Of a DNA stretch of 41,063 bases, positions 24,689 to 32,212 are shown piece after piece. Where the stretch lies: IMG/VR virus record IMGVR_UViG_3300042691_031303, positions 1 to 41,063 of that record. One strand, given 5' to 3'. The position numbers were made by a program, and so were the translations under genes. Positions within the stretch are counted from its first letter, which is position 1. Each line of letters opens with the position of its first letter. Below the pieces are notes generated by a model, which saw nothing but the letters and a program-made list of their open reading frames with translations, ran no database searches and was not told the origin of the DNA. The stretch is from a virus.

Positions 24689-26932
24689 TTACGGCACCGG
24701 CATGGCGTTCGGTGCGGCAGGCGCCCCAGCCTGTGGCGGCGGTGCCGCCGGCAGGCCCGAGTTGCTGCCGAACGTCGGCGCCTGGTCAGGCGGCAACGGG
24801 GTGGCCGCGGGGGCGCCTGGCGCCGGAGCGCTTGGGGCCTCGCCACCCATTCCGGGGGCCGGCGCGCCTTGCGGGGCGCCACCCATTTTCTGCGATGCTT
24901 GGTTCGCGAGTGCGACCCAGCGCTGCTGCGCCGCCTCGCGGATCTCGGGCGGGATGTCCCCCGCAAGGAGGATGTCGCGCTCCAGCACGTCCTGGTTGAT
25001 TGCCTCGTCGTCCTGCCACACGATCGGCTCAGGCTGGAGGCCCAGCCGGATCTGCTCGGCCACCCGCTTCGCCTTGGCCTCCTGCACGTCGTCCGGCAGC
25101 ATCTGGTCGGCCGCGTAGGCGAAGGGCCGCCGGCGCCGGTACTCCTTCGCGTCGATGATCCCCTTTTCGAGGTCTTGATCGAGCAGAAAGAGCCGGAGCG
25201 TGCGCGGCATCGGCATCAGCGTCTCAGCCTCGACGTGGACGTCCACCACCTCGTCGAAATCCACCGAGCTGAACTCGCGGGCGAGGTCGGGCCGGTTGCT
25301 GCCGATCACCCCGATCAGCCGGGGCATCCGGTAGCCCCAGCGCATCCACGCCACCTGACACTCGCCCCACTCGCCCATGCCCTCGGCCACCGCGTAGACG
25401 AACGGCGCGAACGTCCGCTCGAGCTGCTCGCGGATTGCGATGATGGCCCGGCCCGACTGATCGCTCGAGAACTGGCCGCGGGCGTTGTCGTTCCAGCCGC
25501 TCCGGTCCTCGAGCTTCTTCGTCTCGAGCTTGAGCAGCTCCTTCGCGTCGTTCCCGAGGCTGAAGCCCTGCATCGGCTGCAGCGTCTCCCCGATCGGGGC
25601 CGCCCCGCGCACCTCGATGACGCTCGTCTGGCCGCCGATCAGCGTCTCGTTGACGATCGCGCCGGTCTTTGAGATGAAGCGGCCGCCCGTGTTCACCCGG
25701 ACGTTCTCGAGCCACTTGGAGAGGATCATATTCACCCGCATCTGCGGGGCGATCCACTCGTTCATGCGCGGCTTCGGGTAGAAGTTCGGGTCCGCCGAGC
25801 CGTCGCTGACCCGAACGACCGGCACCCGGCCGCACACCAGCCCCGCGGGCTGAAACACGAGCTTCTGCCCGACCACCACCAGCTGCAGCCCCTCCGGCAG
25901 GGCCTCGCACTTGTCGCAGAAGACCGTGTAGCGGTCCACCGTGCGCTGGTCTTGGTAGAGCGGGTTCTGGTTGAAGCGGTAGTTGTCGCTCTGGAAGACT
26001 TGATCGCCGACAAAGCTCTGGTCGAGCTCCTCGGAGACGTCGGGCCCGTAGAGGGCCACGGCCTGCGCCAGCGGCATCACGTCCCGCAGCACCCAGTACA
26101 TCGGCTTCTTGGTCGCGGTCGCCTCAGCGGAGACCCGCACCTGCTCGATCGTGTAGACCTTGGTCGCGACGTCCCCGATCGGGCGCTGGCCGCCGCCGGC
26201 CACCAGCTCCTCCCACGGGCCCGCCTCGGGGTCCCAGTAGGTCAACAGGAAGGCCACCCCGTCCGTCTGGACGTAGTAGCCCAGCTCGCGCATGTGCGCG
26301 CGCATCTTCTGGCGGTGGTACTGATACTCGGTCGCCAGCTGCATCGACTGCGCCTTGCGCTGCCGGTCCGGGTCCGGGTTGGTCGGGGAAAACCGGAAGC
26401 CCGGCCGCTGCTCCGAGAGGACCTGTAGGGTCCAGTCGAGCGCGGGGCCCACCTGGTTGTCCACGGCCCGGATCGCGTCCTTCGGCATCGGGGGCTCGCG
26501 CCAGGCGCCGCGGTTGGCCGTGCTCGAGATCCACTGGATCCCCTCGCGGAAGAGCCGGTTGCGCTGGGCCGTGTAGATCGGCTCCTGCACGCCGGCCCGG
26601 TGCCGCTCCCAGAGATTCTTCGTCCAGCTGACCCAGTCGCTCTCCTCGGGCTCCGTGTCGGACGCGAGCGGGAAGTCGGAGCCGTAGGTGGCCCGCAGGG
26701 CGCTCTGGCGCTCCCGCTGGGCCTCTCGGGCCTCCTCGGCCTGTTCCGCTTCGTAGGAGGCCGCGTTGAGGGCGTCGTTGGCCTCCGCGAGCATATCCAC
26801 GGGGCTCTCTTCGGGCTCGGTCAGCACCCCGAGCTCGGAAGCCTCCTCCGGGCTCATGCCGGCCTGCGCCAGCATCTGGGCCTCGAGGAGGAGCTCCTCC
26901 GGGATGTCCGGGTTCGCGAGCAGGGGATCCAT
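24689..26932 (-). CDS. Portal protein
   Basis: This 747-residue protein is of P22-portal size (725 residues). The N-terminal part is acidic and helical. Recognisable portal elements include WERHRAGVQEPIYTAQRNRL and NRGAWREPPMPKDAIRAVDN near residues 85-150. An RPGFRFSPTNPD segment follows, and WIAPQMRVNMILSKWLENVR is the long stem-like helix. The C-terminal ~100 residues are alanine/proline/glycine-rich (PPPQAGAPAAPN). The stop-start junction with the next upstream gene is TAATG. It forms the DNA entry vertex and docks the terminase. Confidence 0.8.
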   Translation of the reverse strand: MDPLLANPDIPEELLLEAQMLAQAGMSPEEASELGVLTEPEESPVDMLAEANDALNAASYEAEQAEEAREAQRERQSALRATYGSDFPLASDTEPEESDWVSWTKNLWERHRAGVQEPIYTAQRNRLFREGIQWISSTANRGAWREPPMPKDAIRAVDNQVGPALDWTLQVLSEQRPGFRFSPTNPDPDRQRKAQSMQLATEYQYHRQKMRAHMRELGYYVQTDGVAFLLTYWDPEAGPWEELVAGGGQRPIGDVATKVYTIEQVRVSAEATATKKPMYWVLRDVMPLAQAVALYGPDVSEELDQSFVGDQVFQSDNYRFNQNPLYQDQRTVDRYTVFCDKCEALPEGLQLVVVGQKLVFQPAGLVCGRVPVVRVSDGSADPNFYPKPRMNEWIAPQMRVNMILSKWLENVRVNTGGRFISKTGAIVNETLIGGQTSVIEVRGAAPIGETLQPMQGFSLGNDAKELLKLETKKLEDRSGWNDNARGQFSSDQSGRAIIAIREQLERTFAPFVYAVAEGMGEWGECQVAWMRWGYRMPRLIGVIGSNRPDLAREFSSVDFDEVVDVHVEAETLMPMPRTLRLFLLDQDLEKGIIDAKEYRRRRPFAYAADQMLPDDVQEAKAKRVAEQIRLGLQPEPIVWQDDEAINQDVLERDILLAGDIPPEIREAAQQRWVALANQASQKMGGAPQGAPAPGMGGEAPSAPAPGAPAATPLPPDQAPTFGSNSGLPAAPPPQAGAPAAPNAMPVP

Positions 26933-27303
26933 TAGGACACCACCGCGGTCTGGGACCAGCCATGCTCGGCCATGATGGCCGCGGCATCCATCGCGCTCAC
27001 CTCAGCCCGGACCATATCCCAGTCCTTGTGCCGGGCGTACAGCTGCTGCACCAGCGAGCGGAGCTGCCCCTGCGCCCAGAGCTCGCTCTCGGCACGGATC
27101 CTGAGCTGCAGGTCGGCCGGCAGCTCCTCGAGCTCCTCCGATACGGTCTGCCGCTGCTCCACGAGGGCCAGCTCCCGCTCGCGCAGGGCCAGCTCCCGCT
27201 CCTGCAGGGCCACCCGGCCACGCCAGACGGCGCGCAGGGCCATTTCAGCCCGCCACGCCACCAGCGCCAGCACCACGGCCCAGACCACGCTCGCCAGGCT
27301 CAC
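26932..27303 (-). CDS. Membrane-anchored coiled-coil protein
   Basis: This 123-residue protein starts at GTG 27303, three bases after the upstream stop. Residues 3-22 (LASVVWAVVLALVAWRAEMA) form a membrane helix. The next ~40 residues repeat the unit LxxRELAL (ALQERELALRERELALVEQR), a clear coiled coil. The C-terminus ends with WDMVRAEVSAMDAAAIMAEH. A membrane protein just before the portal is unusual; it might help late assembly at the membrane or be a virion component. Confidence 0.6.
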   Translation of the reverse strand: MSLASVVWAVVLALVAWRAEMALRAVWRGRVALQERELALRERELALVEQRQTVSEELEELPADLQLRIRAESELWAQGQLRSLVQQLYARHKDWDMVRAEVSAMDAAAIMAEHGWSQTAVVS

Positions 27304-27305
27304 GG

Positions 27306-27665
27306 TCAGGGATCCATGAAGGTCTTGCCCTTCAGCACGACCGTGCCCACCACGCCCGTGCCCAGCGCGCCGACCGTGATCGAGGCGGCCGCCCCGGAGG
27401 TGATCGTGAGCGGGGGGTGATAGTTGTGGACCAGCGGGGCCTGCGCCGCGGCCGGGATCTGGAACTGATCCAGCACCGTCACGCCGTCGCGCACCTGCAC
27501 CGTGACCGCCGCGGCCGGGGCCGCGCTCATCGAGAACGAAATGCCGGTGATGAAATGCTGCTTGCCGGTCACCGCGTTCCGGGTCGCCGTCGCGGTGGCG
27601 TTGGTCTGGCTTGTGACCACCGTCCACTGCGTCGGCGCAAAGCTCTTGTCTTCAAACCGGGGCAT
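27306..27665 (-). CDS. Small beta-sandwich virion protein
   Basis: This 119-residue protein has alternating strands: QWTVVTSQTNATATATR, KQHFITGISFSMSAAP, AVTVQVRDGVTVLDQFQI, PLTITSGAAASITVGALG and GVVGTVVLKGK. The pattern is that of a small jelly-roll or Ig-like structural protein. It belongs to the cassette of beta-rich genes between terminase and portal. No enzymatic residues or family recognised. Confidence 0.55.
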   Translation of the reverse strand: MPRFEDKSFAPTQWTVVTSQTNATATATRNAVTGKQHFITGISFSMSAAPAAAVTVQVRDGVTVLDQFQIPAAAQAPLVHNYHPPLTITSGAAASITVGALGTGVVGTVVLKGKTFMDP

Positions 27666-27683
27666 CGCCTGACTCCGTGTGTG

Positions 27684-28322
27684 TTATTCCTCTGGTGGCA
27701 GCACGGCCATGCTGCCCACGCCCTCGCCGCTCCCGCGCGGCAGCACCACCACCAACGGCCCCCCGCCACCCGAGACGACCGGCTCGATCGCGACCAGCGT
27801 CAGCCGGGCCACCTGCACCGGGATGAAGCCGACGATCACCGGCGAGACCGCCACCAGCCGCACCGCGCTCGAGGGGACCGGCCGCGTCGAGACGCCTGGG
27901 GTGACCCCAGCCGGCACGGCCACAAACCGCACGGCCACTGCCGGCACGGCCAAGGCGCGAGTGGTAGAGCGGGCCGGGGCCAGCGCGGCCAGCGTCACCC
28001 GCGCAAACGGCACCGAGACGGTCGCACTGGCCGTCCGAGCGGGCGGCACGGCCAGCAGCCGGAGAGCGGTCGGCGAGACCGGCCGCGTTGCAACGCCGGG
28101 AGCCAGTCCCGGCGGCACGGCCACCTCCCGCACTACCACCGGGCTCACGACGATAGTCTGCGGCGGGATGCTTGGGTTGCGGCGCGGTCGGACAACCCGA
28201 GGCTGCCGCCCCAGACTGACGGGCGCGGGGCGCTTCGCTGGCCGCACCGGCCCGACAAGCCCCCGCGCGACCGGCGGTTCGGCCGTCGCGCCCTGCTGCT
28301 GCTGCAGCAGCGTAAGCAGCAT
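27684..28322 (-). CDS. Pro/Val-rich repeat protein
   Basis: This 212-residue low-complexity protein has a Q-rich start and a basic segment (LVGPVRPAKRPAPVSL). It then has two tandem ~60-residue copies, seen as VREVAVPPGLAPGVATRPV near residue 70 and VRFVAVPAGVTPGVSTRPV near residue 130, each followed by LRLLAVP or VRLVAV. The product could be an extended fibrous head or tail appendage. The opposite strand also has a long open frame, but this one joins its neighbours without gap (stop/start adjacency). Confidence 0.5.
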   Translation of the reverse strand: MLLTLLQQQQGATAEPPVARGLVGPVRPAKRPAPVSLGRQPRVVRPRRNPSIPPQTIVVSPVVVREVAVPPGLAPGVATRPVSPTALRLLAVPPARTASATVSVPFARVTLAALAPARSTTRALAVPAVAVRFVAVPAGVTPGVSTRPVPSSAVRLVAVSPVIVGFIPVQVARLTLVAIEPVVSGGGGPLVVVLPRGSGEGVGSMAVLPPEE

Positions 28323-28919
28323 TTAGCGCCTCGGCCATGCGATCCGATACCGCCCGAGCGCGGGCGTGGCTGATGTCAGCACGTCCGTCCCCACAAAACT
28401 GTCTACCGCCGTCCCGTTGGCGTTCTGCCACGTGTAGCCGATCCCAGGGTTGCCGGCGGTGAGGGTCGTGTCGGTAAACGTGTAGGCCGTCACGCCGTTC
28501 TTCTGCACCGTCAGCAGCGATCCCTGCGCGATGAGCGTCAGCGTATCCCCCACGACCAGCGTGTTGACTTGTGTCGTCAGCTGCGTGCGGGTCCCACCCG
28601 ACCAGCGCGAGAGAATCAGCTCATTGGTCCCGCTCGTGGGATAGTACAGCAGCCCGTAGTAGTCGCCCGCCGAGGACATCCGCACGCACGGGCCGGCCCA
28701 GTCGAAGTTGCTGATCGCCGTGAATGTGACGGTCGCCTTCTGATCAGCCGCAAACGTGCCGACCGACGAATCCACACGCGCCGCTCCCCATGTCGGAGTC
28801 GTCGCCGCTCCCTTCACCGCGTTCGAGACGATCGCAAGGGCCGAAGCGTTGCTTGGCGTCGCCCAGTTGGCGCCAAGCGACCCGTCGGCCCGATTGAAAT
28901 CGTCGGTGAACGTCGGCAC
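28323..28919 (-). CDS. LamG/concanavalin-like virion protein
   Basis: This 198-residue protein begins PTFTDDFNRADGSLGANWAT, the hallmark opening of concanavalin-like sandwich domains of the F-x-D-D-F-N-R-A-D-G type. It continues with strands ATVTFTAISNFDWAGPCVRM, YYGLLYYP, GDTLTLIAQGSLLTVQKNGV and GNPGIGYTWQ. Such domains bind sugars, so the protein may attach virions to polysaccharide. The start codon is GTG (28919), directly after the TAG of the upstream gene. Confidence 0.65.
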   Translation of the reverse strand: MPTFTDDFNRADGSLGANWATPSNASALAIVSNAVKGAATTPTWGAARVDSSVGTFAADQKATVTFTAISNFDWAGPCVRMSSAGDYYGLLYYPTSGTNELILSRWSGGTRTQLTTQVNTLVVGDTLTLIAQGSLLTVQKNGVTAYTFTDTTLTAGNPGIGYTWQNANGTAVDSFVGTDVLTSATPALGRYRIAWPRR

Positions 28920-29378
28920 CTACTCCTCGTAGGTCAGGGTGGCCCGCACGTTGCTCTGGGCCTGCGCGGCCGTGAGCCGCACCCCGAGCACGCGCGCGGA
29001 GGCGTTCGCTATCGGGCAGTCGCTGAACTCGAACGGGTAGATGACCGTGCCACCCACTGGCGTGATCCGCACCGTCTTCAGCACCGTGAGCGTCGTCGGC
29101 TCGGCCGTAAAGTTCGTAAAGCCCGAACACAGGGCGGCCGTCTCGGCCTGGTCAATCGCCACCGGGGTGGTGCTCGTCGCCGTGCCGGCGGCCGTGCCAT
29201 CCGAGCGGACGATCTCCACCAGCACCGTGTTGTCCGTCGCGGTGGTCGAGTCGAACCCGATCTCGAAGCCGACCAGCTTGGCCCGCCGCGTGGCCGAAGT
29301 GGAGACGGCAGCGATGGTCTTCGCGGTCGCGGCCGAGAGCGAGACGTTGCTGGTCGTGGTGATCGTGTAGCGTGGCAT
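28920..29378 (-). CDS. Beta-rich presumed virion protein
   Basis: This 152-residue protein starts PRYTITTTSNVSLSAATAKT, followed by RRAKLVGFEIGFDSTTATDN and TVLVEIVRSDGTAAGTATS. A final ARVLGVRLTAAQAQSNVRAT is followed by a TLTYEE end. The profile is a beta sandwich like head-surface or decoration proteins. It resembles its neighbours at 27306 and 29542 in its short MPR/MPT start and Thr/Ala-rich strands, suggesting divergence from a common module. Function unknown. Confidence 0.55.
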   Translation of the reverse strand: MPRYTITTTSNVSLSAATAKTIAAVSTSATRRAKLVGFEIGFDSTTATDNTVLVEIVRSDGTAAGTATSTTPVAIDQAETAALCSGFTNFTAEPTTLTVLKTVRITPVGGTVIYPFEFSDCPIANASARVLGVRLTAAQAQSNVRATLTYEE

Positions 29379-29390
29379 CGTGTGTGGTGG

Positions 29391-29549
29391 TTAGAGGTCA
29401 GGACGGTTCCACCAGATCCGCCACGGGTGCGCCCCGTCGTACCCGTCCTGCATCACCGATAGCTCGGCCTGCGGCTCGAGCCGGAGCGCCTTCGCGTCCA
29501 GCGCCTCCTGTTCGGTGGAATACGCCCCGAGACAGATGCGGTCAGCCAT
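29391..29549 (-). CDS. Short conserved-looking 52-residue protein
   Basis: Reading the minus strand gives a 52-residue product opening MADRICLGAYSTEQEALDAK and closing GAHPWRIWWNRPDL before TAA. Its ATG (29549) overlaps the stop of the upstream gene by eight bases, and the interval would otherwise be an unusually large gap in the operon. The A-Y-S-T-x-x-E-A-L-D pattern and the W/R-rich end are common in tiny phage structural-region proteins. Function unknown. Confidence 0.55.
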   Translation of the reverse strand: MADRICLGAYSTEQEALDAKALRLEPQAELSVMQDGYDGAHPWRIWWNRPDL

Positions 29550-30168
29550 TCAGATACCCGTTACAGCCCGTGTACACGTTCACGCCGGTCTCGAGCGGCT
29601 CGGCCGGCCGGAAGTCCTGCGAGAAGGTGATGAACGTGTCGCCAGCCGCTCCACTCGTCGGTCCGTTGTAGCTGTTCGTCACCCCGCTCGCGTTCGCGGC
29701 CATCGTGCCGACGTTGCGGACTTTGAGGGTCACCTTGATCCGGTCGCCCACCGCGAACGTGTTGCTAGTGACGGTAGGCGCGAAGGCCCCGTTGGCCGCG
29801 TCAGCGGTCGTGTACTCGGCAATCGTGGCCGGGACCGTGGTGTCCGCCACGATGTTGGCCTGCACCACCCCCGCCGAGTTGGTCCGCTCGATCAGAATGC
29901 CACGCCCCGCGTTGACCGTGTTGGCCGCCTCGAGCCCGCGGATGTTGACCGTGCACGTGCCGGTCAGCGTGAAGCCCTCCGGCATCTGCTCGCTGAACCA
30001 CGTCAGGGCCTGACCGCCGGCCGACGTGGTGACCGTGATGTTCGTCCCGCCAGCCGTCGTGCTGGTGATCGCGTTCGTGGACGCCCCGCCGCGCTTCATA
30101 CTGAGCGCGAGCTGGCCGGCGCCGCCGAGCGACGAGCTGATCGTGCGGAGGAAGAGCTGGGTCGGCAT
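29542..30168 (-). CDS. Beta-rich presumed virion protein
   Basis: This 208-residue protein starts PTQLFLRTISSSLGGAGQLA, then INxTVTTSAGGQALTWFSEQ and PEGFTLTGTCTVNIRGLEAA. RGILIERTNSAGVVQANIVA and DRIKVTLKVRNVGTMAANAS follow. The C-terminus holds TFITFSQDFRPA and VYTGCNGYLNG. The repeated strand pattern suggests a head fibre or decoration domain. TAATG junction with the upstream gene. Confidence 0.55.
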   Translation of the reverse strand: MPTQLFLRTISSSLGGAGQLALSMKRGGASTNAITSTTAGGTNITVTTSAGGQALTWFSEQMPEGFTLTGTCTVNIRGLEAANTVNAGRGILIERTNSAGVVQANIVADTTVPATIAEYTTADAANGAFAPTVTSNTFAVGDRIKVTLKVRNVGTMAANASGVTNSYNGPTSGAAGDTFITFSQDFRPAEPLETGVNVYTGCNGYLNG

Positions 30169-31010
30169 TAAATCTCGTAGCCCTGCACGTTGACCGTTAC
30201 GCTCTGCGCGTTCGTGGTCGTCACGCGCACGACATGATCGGCCGTCCCGCGAATCGGGAACGGGAAGGTCACGTAGACCCCCGGCTTGCTCGTCGCGCTC
30301 GGGGCAAACTCGCCGTCAAACACCGCGAGGTCGGTCCCTCGCGTGTACGTGGTGTCCGCCGTCGCGCCGAACCACACGATGCACGTGCCCGCCGTCGTGC
30401 CGTACGACTGGATCTGCATCCCGGTCACGCACACCGCGCGGCCAGAGCCCGGGGTCCATAGCGCGGTGCCCGTCTGGGCCGAGGTGTACTGCGCGACCTT
30501 GGTCGCGACCGCATGGCCCCGCGTCCGGTCCCACGTCGTGCCGTTGAAATCGAACTGCCGGGCCTGCGTGTGCAGCGTGTTGACGGCATTCGACTCGGCG
30601 TCCGTGCCGGTCGTGTCCACGCCCACCGCATTCGTCCCGTCGCCGATCGCGACCACCCCGCCGACCCGGGTGACGTCCACGTCCATCCCGTTCGAGACGT
30701 CGCCGCGGACCCGGTCCCACGTCGAGCCGTTGTACACGTACGTCCGCCCCTCAACGTGCAGGGCGTTGCCACTGTTCGGCTCTCCGTCCGCCGGGTCTAC
30801 GTCGATCGTGACGTTGTTCGTGCCATCCCCGACCGGGAACGAGGGGTTGGTCACCTTGACGTGCAGGCCGTCCGTGCCGTTCCCCGGCGCGTCGGTCGCG
30901 TTGCCGTCTGTCCCGAGCGAGAGCTTGACGCGCTGGTGCAGCACGCCAGCGATGTCGTCCGCCGCGATCGTGGCGCCTGTGCCCGGGGTGTAGCCGACGT
31001 TGTCTGCCAT
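30168..31010 (-). CDS. Virion protein with internal repeats
   Basis: This 280-residue protein contains two ~60-residue copies of a module that starts with GDGTNNVTIDVDPAD or GDGTNAVGVDTTGTD. Each continues through NALHVEGRTYVYNGSTWDR or NTLHTQARQFDFNGTTWDR, with a Y/F-x-[YF]-N-G-[ST]-T-W-D-R signature. The C-terminal part is a beta domain ending VRVTTTNAQSVTVNVQGYEI. The N-G-x-T-W-D-R motif is common in small phage virion proteins. It probably forms surface fibres or decoration. Confidence 0.6.
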   Translation of the reverse strand: MADNVGYTPGTGATIAADDIAGVLHQRVKLSLGTDGNATDAPGNGTDGLHVKVTNPSFPVGDGTNNVTIDVDPADGEPNSGNALHVEGRTYVYNGSTWDRVRGDVSNGMDVDVTRVGGVVAIGDGTNAVGVDTTGTDAESNAVNTLHTQARQFDFNGTTWDRTRGHAVATKVAQYTSAQTGTALWTPGSGRAVCVTGMQIQSYGTTAGTCIVWFGATADTTYTRGTDLAVFDGEFAPSATSKPGVYVTFPFPIRGTADHVVRVTTTNAQSVTVNVQGYEI

Positions 31011-31013
31011 GCC

Positions 31014-31478
31014 TTAGACCGTCGAGTACTGGATGATGCCTTCCGCGTCGAACGTGAAGGCAATGTCCCCGCCGTTTGTCGGCGTGTCCGTAACGTCGAG
31101 ATAGGCGATCAGCCGCGAGGTCGTGTCATTCGAGACGCCTTCCTTGATCACGACCATCGCCGCGATTGTCGCCCCGCTGCCCAGCGTGCTCCACGTCAGG
31201 TTGCCCGCACTGAACTCCGCGCGGTTGTTCGCTTGATCCACCACGACCGTCTTGCTCGCGAGGGCCTTGCGTCCCGCCCCACCCCAGCCGCGCGTGTAGC
31301 CGGTCACGTTGATCTCGGCATCCACCGGGTCGTTCGCCCCGCCCGCATCCATCACGAGATCCGTGCGGGCCGCCGTGTACTGCGACGTCACCAGCACGGT
31401 CTTGATCGTGTCCGTCAGCAGGTCAATCGTTCCATCTGCGAGCTCTTGTGCTGCCTTGTTGTAGACGAAAGAAGGCAC
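31014..31478 (-). CDS. Beta-rich presumed virion protein
   Basis: This 154-residue protein starts at GTG 31478. It carries FVYNKAAQELADGTIDLLTD, then TIKTVLVTSQYTAARTDLVM, VDAEINVTGYTRGWGGAGR and TRxLIAYLDVTDTPTNGGD. It resembles phage proteins described as head-proximal or tail-surface components. The long strands and lack of enzymatic residues support a structural role. Confidence 0.6.
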   Translation of the reverse strand: MPSFVYNKAAQELADGTIDLLTDTIKTVLVTSQYTAARTDLVMDAGGANDPVDAEINVTGYTRGWGGAGRKALASKTVVVDQANNRAEFSAGNLTWSTLGSGATIAAMVVIKEGVSNDTTSRLIAYLDVTDTPTNGGDIAFTFDAEGIIQYSTV

Positions 31479-31479
31479 G

Positions 31480-31809
31480 TCAGCGTCCGTTGAGGGTCCA
31501 CAGCCCGTCAGGCTGCACCGTCAGGTCGTCCCGGTGCAGCTGCACCTCATCCAGCACCGAGCGGCCATTCACTGCCGTCTCGCGCACAAACGTCAGGATC
31601 CCGAGCGGGCTCGCGTCACCCTCCTGCCGCCACACGACGCCGCGGAAGCGCAGCAGCCGCTCCGGCTCCGGCTCCGGCAAGGCCGGCACACGCACCCGGT
31701 CGTCGAGCGTCACGCCCAACACCATCGGCGGCGACCCAGCCGGCGCCTCCTGCTCGGGGCGCGCGCCTCTCGTCCACAACGAATGCCACCAGCGTCGAAG
31801 CGTCGTCAC
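31480..31809 (-). CDS. Small protein of unknown function
   Basis: This 109-residue protein starts at GTG 31809: TTLRRWWHSLWTRGARPEQE. It then has VTLDDRVRVPALPEPEPERL, RFRGVVWRQEG and LHRDDLTVQPDGLWTLNGR. It is the first gene after a 100-base gap that contains no recognisable gene. No family recognised. Confidence 0.5.
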   Translation of the reverse strand: MTTLRRWWHSLWTRGARPEQEAPAGSPPMVLGVTLDDRVRVPALPEPEPERLLRFRGVVWRQEGDASPLGILTFVRETAVNGRSVLDEVQLHRDDLTVQPDGLWTLNGR

Positions 31810-31909
31810 GTCCTCTCCGCGTTCATCCCTGACGGTCCACGGTGCAGCCTAGCATCACCGGCCCCGCCGCGAGAGGCGACGCTCCACCGCGGGGCACCCT
31901 CGCCCCGTG

Positions 31910-32212
31910 TCACCCAAACCGCTCCCGCATCCGGGCGCTCGCCATCGCATCGCAGACGGCCTCCACCAACTCCTCCGGCATCCCGTTGGAGAGCCCGGCA
32001 TCGTCCAGGGCCACATGCGTGAGCTCGTGGAACAGGACCCGCCAGCGGTGCCGCGGCTCGGCCCCCTTCTCGATCTCGATCACCCGCATCGCCTCGTTCC
32101 ACGTCCCCCAGGCGTCCCCGTTCGTGCCGGCCTTCTCCACCAGCTTGATCACGACCTCGCCGCCAGGGGCCATCACGGCCTTGGGCAGGGGCGGATAGCT
32201 TCGGGGCTTCAT
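31910..32212 (-). CDS. Small HExxH metalloprotease-like protein
   Basis: This 100-residue protein carries FHELTHVALDDAGL with a full HExxH zinc-protease motif (H62, E63, H66). A C-terminal helix MPEELVEAVCDAM follows, in which E80, E81 or E84 could be the third metal ligand, as in IrrE/ImmA-type or gluzincin peptidases. It is shorter than usual for such enzymes. It could process virion proteins or cleave a host regulator. ATG 32212 overlaps the metallophosphoesterase stop (ATGA). Confidence 0.7.
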   Translation of the reverse strand: MKPRSYPPLPKAVMAPGGEVVIKLVEKAGTNGDAWGTWNEAMRVIEIEKGAEPRHRWRVLFHELTHVALDDAGLSNGMPEELVEAVCDAMASARMRERFG

